Assembly (NCBI GenBank): GCA_964036195.1
Contig: OZ038457.1
Location: forward strand, 4,064,635-4,128,634
Length of the DNA: 64,000 nucleotides
Direction of reading: 5' to 3'
Source: Sphaerolaimus hirsutus
Lineage: Eukaryota > Nematoda > Chromadorea > Monhysterida > Sphaerolaimidae
Of this stretch, positions 1 through 13,556 are shown one piece after another. How positions within the stretch are numbered: position 1 is the stretch's first letter; every line of letters starts with the position of its first letter. The notes beneath the pieces were generated by a model, which was not told the DNA's origin, ran no database searches, and saw only the letters and a program-made list of their open reading frames with translations. Position numbers and translations under genes: made by a program.

Positions 1-3000
1 GATCCAGGCTTTTATTCCAGATCCATCCAGGATCCAAAATATAACTAGTCATTTTTAAAATGTTCAGTATTTCCTGTTTTTGTTCAAATCACACGCGGAA
101 ATTATTTCCCGAAAGACATATTGCTTAACATTTTGACGGTTCCATTAACAGTGATTTTCATTGACATAAAAGCTAAATATTTTTAACTAGTAAACTTAAA
201 AATATCACTAGTAAACCTATGTATTTTTAGAAGCATCCTTGAAAACACATTGATTGCACTGGTGTTTGCAAATGGCAATTATCTCAAGTAAAATAATATA
301 AATACCTACCCCGGTTATTTAAGTGCGGTTTGAGATTTTTCTCAAGATCACAATTCAACTAGCTGCGAGCTGAAATTTTGGAGTGAAGCTATTTTCGTGC
401 GACTTACGCACTTTCTATAAATTCAATAATAATACTCATGTATCTAGGGCGAAGCGGGTTATATTCTGCCGAAAATGTCCCAAATCTAAAGGTGCACGGA
501 ATGGATGGGGAATCCACACTTAACTCGATTTACATGGATTTAGGTGCTTATGTACCTTTGGGATGAAACCCTTGAAATATTCTTCCAGAATATTTTGTCT
601 CAAAAGGATGAAACGTGCTCATACGCACGTAACAACTTTACATCCTTATTCGCAAATATATAAATTTTATGGAAGATATACCTTAAATATGGAAAAACTT
701 TTTAAAATTTCGAAAATAAGTTCTAATACAAAATAAATATAAATGAACCAAAACGGAATCACTAAGGCACATCTGCAAACGGATATTGCAGGACACTTTC
801 AGCCGCAGTAAACAACTAAAGGAACGGAAATACAAGACCGACTCTTTTATATCAAAATTAACTGTGTAATTTCGCGCACTCACCTTGTGAAGGTTTTGAT
901 TAAATCGTCCTCAATTTAATTAATCTAATAAATTATCCAACGCGCTATAAGTAGCAACGAATACAACTGAGTTTGATATTAGATGGCCGGCCCTTTAGCT
1001 CTAAATAAATGTCGACAATTAATTAATTAGGCCGCTGCAACTTCAAATTAACACACTGCCTTCCCGTTGCGAGCCTGCAATTAATCAAAAGAGGGTAAAA
1101 TGGGGGGTGCTAGGGTGAAAACGCCAAAAATAAAACAAAAAATAATCACAGCGACAAGTGGAATATTCTAGAATATCGAATTCTCTAGCAGTAAACTAAT
1201 TAAATGCTACTTGAAAGAGCCATTGAGACCCCAAACAAATATATTAATAGCAGGATACCTGAATGTAAATGCCCGCGCTTATTTCAATATCACCGATAAG
1301 TGCATAAGCTACAGCAAGCAATAAGTGAAGGTGTTTCACAGGTGCCGCCGGCTCCCACTTAAAACTTTATGAAGTACTAGCCGGATTCGAACCAGGACCT
1401 TCGGTCCGGTTTTGCAGTATTCCACAATTTCACACACACACTACCATGGACATGCTTTATGGGAACTGATCATTTCCTAGAAACAATAGTAGTGAAGTGA
1501 TTGGGACCCGGTTTGTGCAATTATTTTATTTTTTTTTGTTTTGAACATAAACAATTTTTGAAGTGAACTTTGGATTTGAATTTACCTAAAAACTTTAACC
1601 ATATGCATTTTTTCTGCTTCACATGCTCTACTTTTCTGCAACACCAGTGATCATCACAATTTTTACCCATTGGGCCTACACACACTAGTTTAAATTACTC
1701 TGGAGGGGAATGAAAATTGATTAAAATTTAAAAAAACGATTTCACATTTTTTTCGTCCGGGTCTTTACCAACATGAAATGCTCGACCATTTTGGTAAACT
1801 GCTTTGACAAAGCATTACGAAACACTGTACAGAGTTGTACGGTGTTTCGTAGTGTTTTGTCAAAACAGTTTACCAAAATGGTCGAGTATTTCATATTGGT
1901 AAACTAGTGTGTGTGTTGGCATTAAGCCAAACAACCATTAAGTCGACAGATGCAGCTTAAGGCCGCACAATATTAGGTAGATGCGTTTTCGCAAATGTCC
2001 CTCTTTGGCAAATATCAATCAATGAATATTTATTAAAATACAAAAACAGAAGGATTCGCTTCAGTACACAAGTACACAGAATTTGGATTAGGTGGCAGGT
2101 AAGCCCTTATTTTAGCCCTTGAAGGTAGGAAACATATAAACATACACATTTAGATTGCAGTGCTGCACTTTAATTAGATTAGGAGAAATTGCGAAGCTTC
2201 GGATTTATGTTTACGTTTGATGAAACTAGTCTCAACATGCAATAAGTGCTAAATCTCGAAAAAATCCTATCTTGAATTCACAAATACATCTCAACAATAA
2301 TTTAGGTAGATAAGTTGTCTATCAACTAAGAGGCAGGGGCAACCAAAAGTCATGTTCCGTTTAAAATGTCGCCATACCACCGTATCATATCACAACATTT
2401 TCCAGAAACCAATCCCGTACTCTGTTAAGTTTCAAATTTACCCACGAAGTGTCGTCTAGAAAGTTTCAAATTTCGTGTCAGGAATTGTTTCAGGTAAAAT
2501 GCCTAACAATCCTGTGCAAATATTTCAACGACACTTATTCTGACACTTGATCCGAAATTTGTCACTTTACAGGGCACTTTACAAAGCGGGGCAGCAATCA
2601 GAGCAGCGCCAGACGGGGGAAAACAAGTGAATTTCGTGATAAAAGCGCCGCTTCACACAGGCCAAATGGCACCGCAGCGGGCAATCGCTTGGGATGGCAA
2701 AGAAAAATTATTTTTGGAGTGTCCGAATTATTATTCCTCTACGAAAAAAACTCTACATAAAAATCTATCCTAATGACTTTTCCCAAAAAAAAAAATTAAA
2801 AAATCGTAAATTATTCGTGTAAAATAAATGGAATATCCTAGTGGAAATAAATTCGACCAATCGAAAAGTATCCAAAACCAATCATTAAAAAAATTTTTTT
2901 TCAAAATTAAAAAAAATCTCAAAAATTTCTAATTTTTGCTTGCCATCGCTACAAAATCGCGACAGCAGGGGGGGGGGCAGCGGCGGCAGCTGGGCACACA

Positions 3001-3370
3001 TGGCGGCCGGCGGCAACTGATACAGGCAGCGCGGCGACGCCTAAAGCTACGCCCGCGCCGCCGCGCCCGCCATTTTATTTATCTATGTATCAGTTATATT
3101 TATATTCCCAATGCGCATGCGGGACATTCGACTGAAAGACAACAGATTTGATATTTTATGAAAACGATAAATTTTATGAATACGGCCAGATAAATAGGTG
3201 GATTATTTAATTATCTTAAAGTATGCAATGTAATTTCGCGAAAATTGTTGTTGTTTTTTGGAGTGAATTGAAAAATTGAGCAAAGCGAGCGCTGCAATGC
3301 AAATTAGAAGTGATAAATACATAATGTACATTGCATACAAGATGTACATTATTCCGCAGGTTGGTGTTTC
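1..3370. other. AT-rich DNA without gene
   Basis: Apart from the foldback element at 1673-1920, nothing is recognisable. A small GC-rich patch with a run of G lies at 2965-3070. At 1379-1400 a T-arm-like stretch (GGATTCGAACCAGGACC) is not part of a complete tRNA. Confidence 0.7.
1673..1920. mobile_element. Foldback element, ends CACACACTAGTTT
   Basis: Outer ends ACACACACTAGTTTAA and AAACTAGTGTGTGTGT enclose a long hairpin at 1765-1902. Its 66-base arms match at about nine of ten positions. The ends resemble those of the hairpin at 31456-31617. Confidence 0.8.
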
Positions 3371-3462
3371 GAGGGGGGGGGGTCATTTCCCCAGCCCTTT
3401 TTAGGAGGGGGGTTAATTCGAGGGGGTTAATTCAACGGGGGATAATTCGAGGTAATACGGTA
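3371..3462. mobile_element. Right part of a CCGTATT element
   Basis: Words GGGGGTTAATTCGAGG lead to a typical right end ATTCGAGGTAATACGGTA; the left end is missing. Confidence 0.65.
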
Positions 3463-3529
3463 ATCGTTAGTATTTGCACCCATACATATAGGTAAATATA
3501 TATCTATGTATCAGCTAATAAATGGGTAT

Positions 3530-3663
3530 TGGTGATGGAATGGCGCCATAGTGCTGGCGCCCTTTTAAGGCCGCCGGCGCCTTGGCCTCATTTACTCTGG
3601 CGCCAGGCGCCTTTTTTTGGACGGCGCCATGGCGCCATTTTTCCTGGCACTTTACCATCACTA
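3530..3663. mobile_element. Short hAT-like element with GGCGCC words
   Basis: The ends read TGGTGATGGAATGGCGCC and TTTACCATCACTA. The flanks ATGGGTAT (3522-3529) and ATGGGTAC (3664-3671) agree at 7 of 8. The whole 134 bases is a GGCGCC word array, a minimal relative of the element at 54651-57299. Confidence 0.8.
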
Positions 3664-4510
3664 ATGGGTACACAAGAAAGCAATGCTCCAACGAATTTTA
3701 ACAGTGATCCATTGTATGTAGCCAGGTAAACACGATACAGGTGGGCTTATCAACACAAATCAACAACAGTGCAACTATTATCAGGGCAGTTCGAAAAGTT
3801 TCGAGAGCACCTAAGTTTTTTTACATGTAAAACACACACATGTTTACGTATGTGTGCATGCAGTAAAATTTCAAATTTATCTGGTAATTTGTTTATGGAG
3901 CATTTCATGCTTTACCTGTCAGGCGACATGGAATTTGGAACTTGATTTGGAATTTGTCACTTGACATGGCATTTGACATGTTGCTGGATTGGTACCTGGT
4001 TTATGTACACATAATTGGGACAATTCAATGTAAATCGTATTTATGTAGTCCCTCACCCTCAAACTAATTCCGAAATACATTAAAAACTTATTAAAAGCGA
4101 TAAATATCGACATTTTGGTCATTGATTGATAAATTACCACACAGTAGATGGTATAAATGAATGCTACCCGCTGTCAAATTTCGATAAATCAAAACACAAA
4201 CACATACAAAAGAAATCTAAACAACCACGATGCCATGTAAAAATACACATTAACAGTTCCATACTGATAACGACGCAAATAGGCGGCTAACACACGCTGA
4301 AAACTATTTTCGCAGCCGGCGGCACAGTGGATTAATTTTGTAAATGTAACTAGACAAAGTGTAGATAACTAAGCATGCGCCCGCATGCAAATGCAGCCTT
4401 TCAAAGCTCGCGATAACATTTCATAACACAAAACGTAGCGAGGCAATTCGATACTCAACTGTTTGTTAGCCGCCACTGATAAAAGCTATGGCGCGTATCA
4501 GGGGAAAGCT

Positions 4511-5042
4511 CAGAATCCAAACAGCGCATAATCCAAACAGCATAATCCAAACGAAAATGAGGCAAAATCCAAACGAAAATGAGGCATAATCCAAACACTT
4601 TTTTGTGCCCCAAACTGCAGCATAATCCAAACAGAAATGAGGCAAAATCCAAACAAAAATGAAGCATAATCCAAACATTCACTTTGCCTATTCTCATGCA
4701 TTCATGTATTTACATATGATGTTGCCATTTTGACAACCACTGACCTGAAATTGCAATAATGGCAAATACCATCCATTGGTTGGTCGGTCACTTCAAAGCT
4801 ACTAATCAAGTCATTTTCCCATTAAATCTGCCCCTTAAATGTCAGGTGGTGTTCACTTTGATGGAGTGCTTGGACGAGTGTTTGGATTATGCCTCATTTT
4901 TGTTTGGATTTTGCCTCATTTTTGTTTGGATTATGCTGCAGTTTGGGGCACAAAAAGTGTTTGGATTATGCCTCATTTTCGTTTGGATTATGCCTCATTT
5001 TTGTTTGGATTATGCTGTTTGGATTATGCGCTGTTTGGATTT
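4511..5042. mobile_element. Foldback with GTTTGGATTATGCC words
   Basis: Left arm 4511-4685 carries words of CATAATCCAAACGAAAATGAG; right arm 4877-5042 carries the inverse TTTGGATTATGCCTCATTTT. The word alternates ATGC and TTGC. About 190 bases of unique DNA lie between the arms. Confidence 0.88.
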
Positions 5043-5045
5043 TGA

Positions 5046-6240
5046 TGCAGACTCGCGTATCAGAATGCTGCAACGAGGTTCCAGGCTTGTGAACGAAGTT
5101 TGTCAAAAGGGCCCTCTCTTCTGAGCACTTTGCGCTGTAAAGTGCCACTTTAGGCCAACTTCAGGCAAAGTTTCATATTGAGGGTAGGATTTTTAGGGGG
5201 GGGGGGGACTTACAGGGTACTTAAGCCTCACTTAAGAAGCCACTTACTTGTGTGGAGCCGTATTTTGCGCTATATTTGAGTCAGTAGAAAAAGTTACAGC
5301 AGCTTACAGCACGTGCTGCGGTGATCCACCTGAGATTGTTCCTGACAAGTGACAAATTTCCCACAAAGTTTCAAATTATCGCATGAATGATATAGGGTTT
5401 CAAATTCCCAGTCGACACTTCACCAGGGACCATAAATTTAAAGTTTTCTTTCGAAATTGACCACGTAACGACGTTGAAAATTTGCTCAAGCCAGTGCTGT
5501 TAATTAAAAATGCCACAACTGCACTAGCCAGTTGACAAGTAATTAAAACTATTACAAAGTTTTCCGCGGTAATTTGAAAACTTGTCAGAAACCCGTCACT
5601 TGACACGATACTTGACAGAGAGCTGTCAACGGCAATCAGCTAGCTGCCCACCCGCGATCGCGTCTGCGCGTCGCAGCCGCACCTGCCGCTCACAACTTCG
5701 TAAAGCCTTCGCGCGGCGCGCCCATAATTCATATCATGGGAAAAATGGCACCGTCGCTGAAATAAAGGCCCGGCTTATCATGTCGCGGCGGATTAATTCC
5801 AAAGTAGGCAAGGTGCCAGAAAACCCGGCGAAAGTCGCAGAATTCGCAAGACCCAGAATTACGAAAGTCCGGCTATTCGGATAAGAGCGGGGAGAGGGGG
5901 GGGGCGAGCAGCGACTTTGCGACAATGAACTTGCACTTGACAATGGCGTCGTGTGCATGAGTTTGTGTCGCAACGAGCACACGCGCGCAGTCCGGCCGCC
6001 ATCCGCCCAACTTTATTGTGCAGCGCGGCCGGTGAAGCATCTGCCCGTGCCGCGCGGCCGATTGTCGATAGTCGGCCAGTTTTTCGGGCTAACCGAGCAT
6101 AAAGGTCGCCCCGTCAATCAGCTCTCGTCCATGCGTCGATATGCATGCGTGCGACCGCTCAACCAACTACCTACTCGATTCCGTTGGGTGTTGGGCAATG
6201 GCTCTTTAAAAAGTATTTTTGATTTTTTTTATCATTGAAA
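5046..6240. other. Intergenic DNA with TTGACA words and a CpG-rich patch
   Basis: Words such as CACTTGACA and TTGACAAGTGAC recur at 5340-5620. The stretch 5640-6180 is CpG-rich. No exon could be supported. Confidence 0.6.
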
Positions 6241-6279
6241 TATCAAATATTTATATATATATAATATATATTATAGATT

Positions 6280-6310
<31 letters not shown>

Positions 6311-6720
6311 GATAAATATAATTTTTTGTTTATATTATTCACATATGGGTAAGATTTGTAATTGACATTGAGATGATTTTTGAAAAGAGATACATATAAA
6401 CATTCTTAGTCTATAAATATGTATATTCATAATAAAAAACAAACATTGTAAATAAAAAAATAAAAAATAAATGAGTATAATCTAATATAAATCAAATATT
6501 ATATTTATAATAAATATAATTTTAATAGTTAGAAAATACTCAATTTCATAATTTATTTCATGTATTATCCTTTTTGAAATAATTATCATAAAAATATGTA
6601 TGATAATTTTCATATTGATAGATGTCAGATGCAACCAAAACAATTATATTTAATAAATTTATTGATTCATTAAATATTTATTTTAAATATAATATTATCA
6701 AATTCAATGACAATTAAAAT
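6241..6720. repeat. AT-only stretch with (TA)n
   Basis: About 480 bases almost free of G and C, with a long (TA)n run near 6285-6310. Nothing else is seen in it. Confidence 0.95.
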
Positions 6721-7299
6721 AATTGAAAAATTTCATTCTCAGCAAACCTGGGGGCTATTTCCAATCACTAGCACCATCATACACCTGCACACGGCTATGC
6801 ATGGTGATTTGCAGGACGAAAAAGTGAAAAAGCGTGCTCGCAGCCGCAGATGACTCCATGCTGCACAAACACAGGTGATTGTAGGGCGCATGGGCGGAAA
6901 AACTACACTTTTTACATTTATGTTGCTCCAATAAGTTGGAAGTAGGGTATCAGATGGCAGCGAAACATAAAAGATGCCGGAAAAGCGGAAACGGAAATTT
7001 TCGAGTTGACAGTGAAAATCATTTTTCAAGGTAGTTTTAGTTGAGCTTAGGCAGGATTAGACTTCAGCTTTTTCCTCATTCATACGTCAGCTTGACAAGT
7101 GACATCATATAATGAAACAAGTTATGTTCTCAAAAATGTTATTAGTAATCAAAAGCGGCCAATTTCAAATAATATTGCCAATCCAAAAACTCCGTCATCA
7201 AAAACACATCACATTTCTCTTAACACTTGACATGAAATTTTGCTCGATCCTTGACATTTGTCACTTGTCACTTGACAAGAATCTTGAAATGGCATGGAA

Positions 7300-9850
7300 T
7301 TGTGAGGAAATACAAAAAAATTCCCCGCCGCACGGCAGTTTGGCGAATTGGCGGCACTCGGCAGTCAGCCGGGCGGCGCGACGAACGAAAAACTTTGATC
7401 AGAAGCGAAATTCCGCCCCCACTTTGACAATCTCCAAATAGCGGGGCAGGTGAAATCGAAAGTAATGGCCGTTTCACATGCGCCGATACAAATATTAGCG
7501 GGGGTGCGCTCGGGGCGGCGAAATTCGACTCTGTACAGATCGCCGGGGCACCAGCCAGCGGCATCCCGGGCACCGGTGATTTGATTGGGACGTGTGGGCG
7601 GGGCGCCCCGCCGCTCGGCCGACAAACGCTCGTGCACCGCGCCGCGCGACATCAGCTGGGCGGCGGCGGCGGGCGACGCCCGGTCGCTTCGCGTCCTACC
7701 CTATGCAGCCGCGGCTGAAACAACCAAAGTGGCCTAGCCCGCCGCCGCCCGCCTGATAGGGAACACTGGCGAATACAATGCGGCGGCCGCGCGGCACTGT
7801 GCAGCGGCACCGTGTGATAACGCGTGTGCTGCCGCGGCGGCGACGTTTGCCACGGCCGCTCTCAGGTGGCAATGGGCGGCGGCGGCAGCCGGCGGCGACA
7901 GCGTCCGGCCGAGTGAACGGGCATGGAGCGACGCGCGTGCGTGCCTTGTCATATCTCGCGTGCGCGGCGTTGTATCGTCGCGCAGACCATTTCACATGCG
8001 CGCCGCTGCGCGTAATCAGCGGGCGGTTGGCGGGCAGCGGTTTTGGGTGCAAAACTGGTTTTCGCTGCCGCCGCGGCGCAGAGTGGCGGGCGACAGCTGG
8101 CAGGGCGGCTTAGAGGCCGCGCAGCACATGTTGCGTGAGCAGAGCGGCAGCACCGACGAGCCGACGCCGCACCGCCAGTGGGGGCACCGGGCTGCCGCTG
8201 CACAAATATCACGAGAACATAATAATGGCGGCGGGCGTGCGTCATGGATCCGTTCCGCCGCCGCCATTAGTCACCATCGGAAGGCGGTGCAGCGCGGCGT
8301 GCACTGCGGCGGCAGCGGATAAGTCGGGCGGCCGCCGCTGCCGTGTAAACAGCGGGGCGGCTGGCGGCGGCGGGCGCGCGGCCGTATCACGACCGCCCGA
8401 GATTCAACCATCAGCCTTTGGTATCTGCACAAAGGCGCGGTGCACCTGCATTTTTATATTTACGTAGGTATTTGCTTAACGGACTTCCACTGGCGCGGCG
8501 CATTTACGAAATTACAAAAGTCCGGGCCCCGGCAGTTTCGGGAGTAACGCCACCATTGTATTTACTTTGTTGTATTTGAGTGGATGCAGATGGGAAGTGG
8601 GGAAATGATGAACATCGAATAATTTTAGAAATTTCGATCTAGTACCTATAACTATGTAAATATTATAGCCATGGGTAAGTGAAAAACCGATGATAAAAAA
8701 TCGGTCAGTTGGCAGCGAGGCTTCACAAGAACAGTAACAAAAGCAGAAACAGGTAACAAGGTGGGAAACGGGTGAAACAACGCACTGAACTGTAACACCG
8801 AATGATGGATGAAAGTGGGATTTGCGAGCACAGGTAAAATAAGCGAAGCTGACAAAAAGTGCGGCGCGGCGCGGCGACACGACGATCATCGGGCATCATC
8901 AGATACGTGACGCGTTGACGGCAATTAACGCACGCGTCGCGCATGAGCTCGCGCAGCTAACTGCAGCTGCAGTCGTGCCCTACATTCGGGGCCCAGCCCG
9001 CGACCGAATCACGCGCTGCGAGTGCGCTCGACGAGTTTCGCACGCCGTGTGCAGCTAAAAGCACTCGGCGACGAAACGCGCCGCCGCCCGGTCGGGATGA
9101 TCCGCCTCTCTGCCGCCGGCTGCCGCGGCGACAGCAGTTGCCGCTGTAGCGGCTGCAAACCAGAGCGCCGTTTGCATTCAACGCCCGGCCGGGCGATCGC
9201 AATCAAATCAAGGCCATGCACGTGCATGTGCACACTTTCGCTTGGGGGGAATAAGCGTTCGCGCCACGCGCGTAAACGCGTCGCCGCGGCGGGGAAGCGC
9301 CGTGTAAACTGCGCCGGCGAATGACCATCACGCAGCCTCCAATCCCGAGTTTCCATGCGAAAAGTGCTAACGACGAGCGCATGGAGGGGGGGGGGGCGGC
9401 GGTGAAACGTGGACGCATTCCGCTGCGGGGGCTAATCGCGGCATGAGCGCGCGCGCGCTCGCCACACTCGAGTATTATAAATACGACGCGAAATCTAGCA
9501 TAGGTGCGTGTGAAATGCTTGAAACTGGTTTGCACGCATCCAGACCGCGGCGGCCGCACGTGATGGCCGGCTGCGCTCGGGCGGCGCGGCGGCGACAATC
9601 AACAACTCTTCATTTGTGCAGCCGCGCACGTCCACCATTAGCGAAGATGCGCACGCGTTAGCTGGGCTGCGCACGCAAACCGGTTGCACCTGTGCGAAGT
9701 TTTGTGCAGCCGACGCGGCCGGCGGCCATGCGACAAACGGTCGTCATTACGTAAACGAGCGGCGTATCTGCCGCGCGATCTACCTGTAGACATTCGCCTG
9801 TAGCGGCTGCGGCGACCCACTGCGCAGTACGGTTGTACGAGCGCGAGCAA
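7300..9850. other. CpG-rich region without recognisable gene
   Basis: G and C dominate and CpG is frequent, with many GCGGCGG stretches, in contrast to the AT-rich surroundings. Open frames of 100-130 residues occur on both strands but overlap each other, are rich in Arg, Ala and Gly, and show no family resemblance. The region could be a promoter or first exon of a gene outside the window, or simply unmethylated DNA. AT-rich DNA interrupts it at about 8540-8720. Confidence 0.6.
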
Positions 9851-12800
9851 GCAAAGATAATTGGACAGGTGAGCACCAGCGACAACTGGGCTACCTCTGC
9901 AGCCTGAACATGCAGATCAATACAACATTTTAAAAACGCTGGTATTCGATAGAAATGCACAGAAAACTGCAGAGATTCACAAATATATTATTCAATTTTG
10001 AAAAGTTTATCAATTGCATACTTCACAACGTTGACATTGACAAATGCGGTGGATTTATGGCGGTTGCGAAAATGGTCCGGGTGTGAAATGGGGCAGCCGA
10101 GTCAAATGGAAATGATGCGGCCATAGGTTTCAAGCCGGTCGAAGGGCAGCACCAAGTAAAAAATTCAACACTCCCGACGCCACTTTCGGGCAGCCCGTTT
10201 TGTTGTTTCATAAATTATCAATATAAGTCGACAGAATAAATAAATTCAATCATAGAACAAGCCATTGTCGTCGCACTAATTGTGAGATTTTAAATTTTAG
10301 TGAACTCATCAATCAGCCTTGAACGCATTTGAGTTTACTGGAATGAATTCTTTTTACTTTCCGTCAACTGTAGTTGATTGCAGTAATCTCAAATGCCAGT
10401 TGATTTACGAGTTTACTGGCAGTGTGTGCAGCGTCATTTGAACACACCCCCAATTAAAAAATCACTGCAAAATATGTAAATAACATCCACATATCAAAAT
10501 ACCTAAACAATAAATCGGGCTGCCCGACAAAATCTTATCGGGCAAACTAAATCCCGCCCAACATCAGCGGCGAGCGCGACTGCAGCACGCCCGACGGGCT
10601 ATTTGTGTCAAACACGTGATTGGCCGTCGATCCGCGCCGGGCCAAAGTACACGCACTCGGGCGTGATTTTCAATTTTGGGCAACCGCGTCGCCGCCGGGC
10701 CGAAAGTGAAAGTCACGATCGCAAAAAATCGCGTCGCCGCGTCGCTGACAAAAATCGCGTCGCGGCGGCGCGGCAAATTCGGATCGGGGCGGGGATGGGC
10801 GGCAGAAAAATCATCGTCCATTTTAGTGCGAAATGCACTGGAAAAGCCGGTGGATTTGATTTGAGGGATTTGACGCTGTCGCAACGCTGCGCGGTAAAAT
10901 CGACGCGATTTCGTCGATAACCGGGGCCACACGATGCGAGATAAAACAAAGTAAACACAGGGCTGGGAACCCTTTCAAATTCGCTATGGGTGCGCACTTT
11001 TCGGCACCTGTGTGTGTATGTGCGAGTGAGTGTTAGCGAAACCGCTGCCAGTACAGAAATGTGTACAGATTCCGTAGTTAGACAGATGGGCGATAAGACA
11101 TCAGGTTTGAGTTTGCACCTGTTGAGTGACAAGAAATGTGACAAGTATTGGGAGATTGGGAACAAAATGTCAACAAAAATGCATTTCACAGTTCAGCCCA
11201 ATTTTTGTTTATTTGTCAGAATATTTGTAGGCTTTCTTAATTCTTGATCTTGACACTTTTTCACTGGGTAAGGTGTTTAATGATACCCATCAGTGCAATG
11301 TTTTGAATAAGTTGTATAATAAAAATGATAAAATCTTATTACGAATATTTTACTCAAATTACATCAATAGTGAGAGCAATGTAATGTGAAGATTAGTGAT
11401 GTAAAATCACCATGGTGATGGCACCTACCGCCAGCACCAAAGGAAAAAGTGCCTTGGTGCTTGGTGCTAATGCTGATGATAAAAGCGCCATGGTGCATTT
11501 GGCACTGATACCATTTTGCTGTGGCACCATTGGAATTTGGCACCAAAAGTTAGAAAAGCACCATGGCACTTTTGGCTCTTGGAGCCAAAGTGCTGGTGCA
11601 TTTTACATTACGAGTGAAGTGCCACAAAAATTCTTGGCACTACGATTCAGACATAATATAGTAGATTCCATTGTAAAGTGCCCAATCCCTAGACAAGAGT
11701 CCCAACAACAGATGTCTAACGAACGCATGTCCAACGGACAATGATAAAGCCAAACCTGCTCAGTTGCGGCCGGTCGCAAGTGCCCGGTGACTGGACGCGG
11801 CAGGCAGAGCAAAGTCACCACCGCGACGCGTATATATTTGTGCCCCCGTTTTTATTGACAAGGCAGATGACAGTAAAATGGGGGGGGGGTCCGCCCGGCG
11901 TGTATTCAATCCCGCATGCGGCAGCGCCGCGGCTCAATAAAGTAAATAGTACAAAACTTGTGTAAACAAGACAGGTAGCTCAGGTAAGATCGTCGGAGCC
12001 CCGGTCGCCGCTGAGCATACACACACGAGTCTTAATGGAAGGAAGGCAATGTCTAAGAGTCGGTAGGAATCGACTGCAGTTTGGACTGAGGATTGTGAAA
12101 TGCGCACAGAGTTATGGTGATAAAGCAATGGATAAATGCCATTTGGTCGACTCGACAGGCGCCAGTGATCTAAATTTCTCAATTTTAGAGCACCGTGAGA
12201 TTATTAAGCGAATGTTTACGAAAAACGGGTGCAGCGCGGAAGCTGGCACGGCGATACTAATGGACTACTTATGTGATTGTCAAACCGAAAGCCGCGGGGC
12301 TGCAAATATCATCACACACAGCGGCGCGGCGGCACACATTGGCAGCAGCTGCGTCGCGGCGCCGGCCGCCATCACCGAGCTGCACGGCCATTCCAACCCC
12401 CCCCCCCCCTTGGAGGGGAGTTCACAGCGCGCGAAATAAGTAGAAGCGGGCACTGATTTCTCGTCTCAGCGTCTGCGCGCGCCGCGGCGGCTGTTAGCTC
12501 AGGCGGCAGCGCGGCCGCTCTGCACAGCCGCTTAACTGTTGTAGAAGCGGGCCGCAGCGAGAGTTGCTTACAGCGCGGGCCCCGCTAACTATAAGCGGTC
12601 GCGTGGGCGGCGGGCAGACGCGCCGCCGGCAACTGGGCAAGGCGGGGAGAGCTATCGTCAAATCGTCATTGAACGATTCGTCACTTCCGCAATGGTCACT
12701 TCCTAGATCGCGTTCATGCCGTTGTGCACGCACCTGGACGGAGGTCTTATTTGCACACTTCTAATCAAAGAATGTGTAGCGCGTGCAATTTTTATCAGTT

Positions 12801-13548
12801 ATCTTAATTTCTATAAATTAAACTTTTATGAAGGTGTGCAATGCGGCTGACGATGCTGCGGCATAAACTAGTTTTACTGGCAAGGTGTAAAAATATTCAG
12901 CAATATATGATTATCATTTCTGTAAATGTGACATGAATTTTGATGATATGGATTATTCAGTCAACTGACCAATCATCACATGACCATTCAAAACATGACC
13001 ACTTGATTCGTGACGAATAAGGAAAACAACTCCTAGAGAGAGAGCCGAGTTATGATTGCACATCAGGGCCGCATCGAGCTAACAGCAGCGGCAGCCCGAA
13101 CGCCTGTTGTAACGCGCGCCGCACAGCAATCACAGTGACAGCGGCGCTTCTCCCCCCCCCCCCCCTGCCGAGGCGGCGCAGCAGATGCGAATATAATAAA
13201 GTCTGGGTGGAAAGTGATGCGGCGCGACTGCTGCCGCCCCGTGTAGCCGAAATATCACTGCACAAATCACGGGGGCCATAAACCTTTGTGCCGCGGCGGC
13301 GCCAGAGCGGCCAAATGAAAGTGTCCTGGTAGGGCGCGCATCACACGGCGCTGGGCAGAAGTGATGACTGGGGTTTGAGCGGAAAAAGATGTGATAAACA
13401 ATTATCACCGACCAGTTTGCTTCCATGAGCTATCAATTTATACCTCAAATATGGCACAAAATTTCAAATTCGAAAATATTGGCTTATCATTTTCCTACTA
13501 CCACTTTATCGGCAGTGCCCTACGAAGCCCTACACACTGCGGGGGACA
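9851..13548. other. Intergenic DNA with several CpG-rich patches
   Basis: It holds the hAT-like element 11394-11613, a TCGGGC dyad at 10512-10552, CpG-rich patches at 10560-10920, 12200-12760 and 13050-13350, and G or C runs at 11880, 12400 and 13150. No gene is seen. Confidence 0.6.
11394..11613. mobile_element. hAT-like element with GGCACC/CCATGGTG words
   Basis: The ends are TAGTGATGTAAAATCACC and GGTGCATTTTACATTACGA. The flanks GTGAAGAT and GTGAAGTG agree at 6 of 8. Its words use CACC and GGTGC where the sister elements use CGCC and GGCGC, the form expected if CpG sites had decayed or if the word drifted. Confidence 0.75.
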
Positions 13549-13556
13549 GGAGGGCA

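Noticed and set aside
1378..1440. tRNA-like stretch with a T-arm motif
   Set aside because: The pattern GGATTCGAACCAGGACC resembles a T arm on the minus strand, but no acceptor stem, D arm or anticodon arm can be folded around it.
7696..9689. Overlapping frames of 100-130 residues on both strands in CpG-rich DNA
   Set aside because: They are expected from GC-rich sequence with few stop codons. They are Arg/Ala-rich, mutually overlapping and without family resemblance or plausible splice structure.
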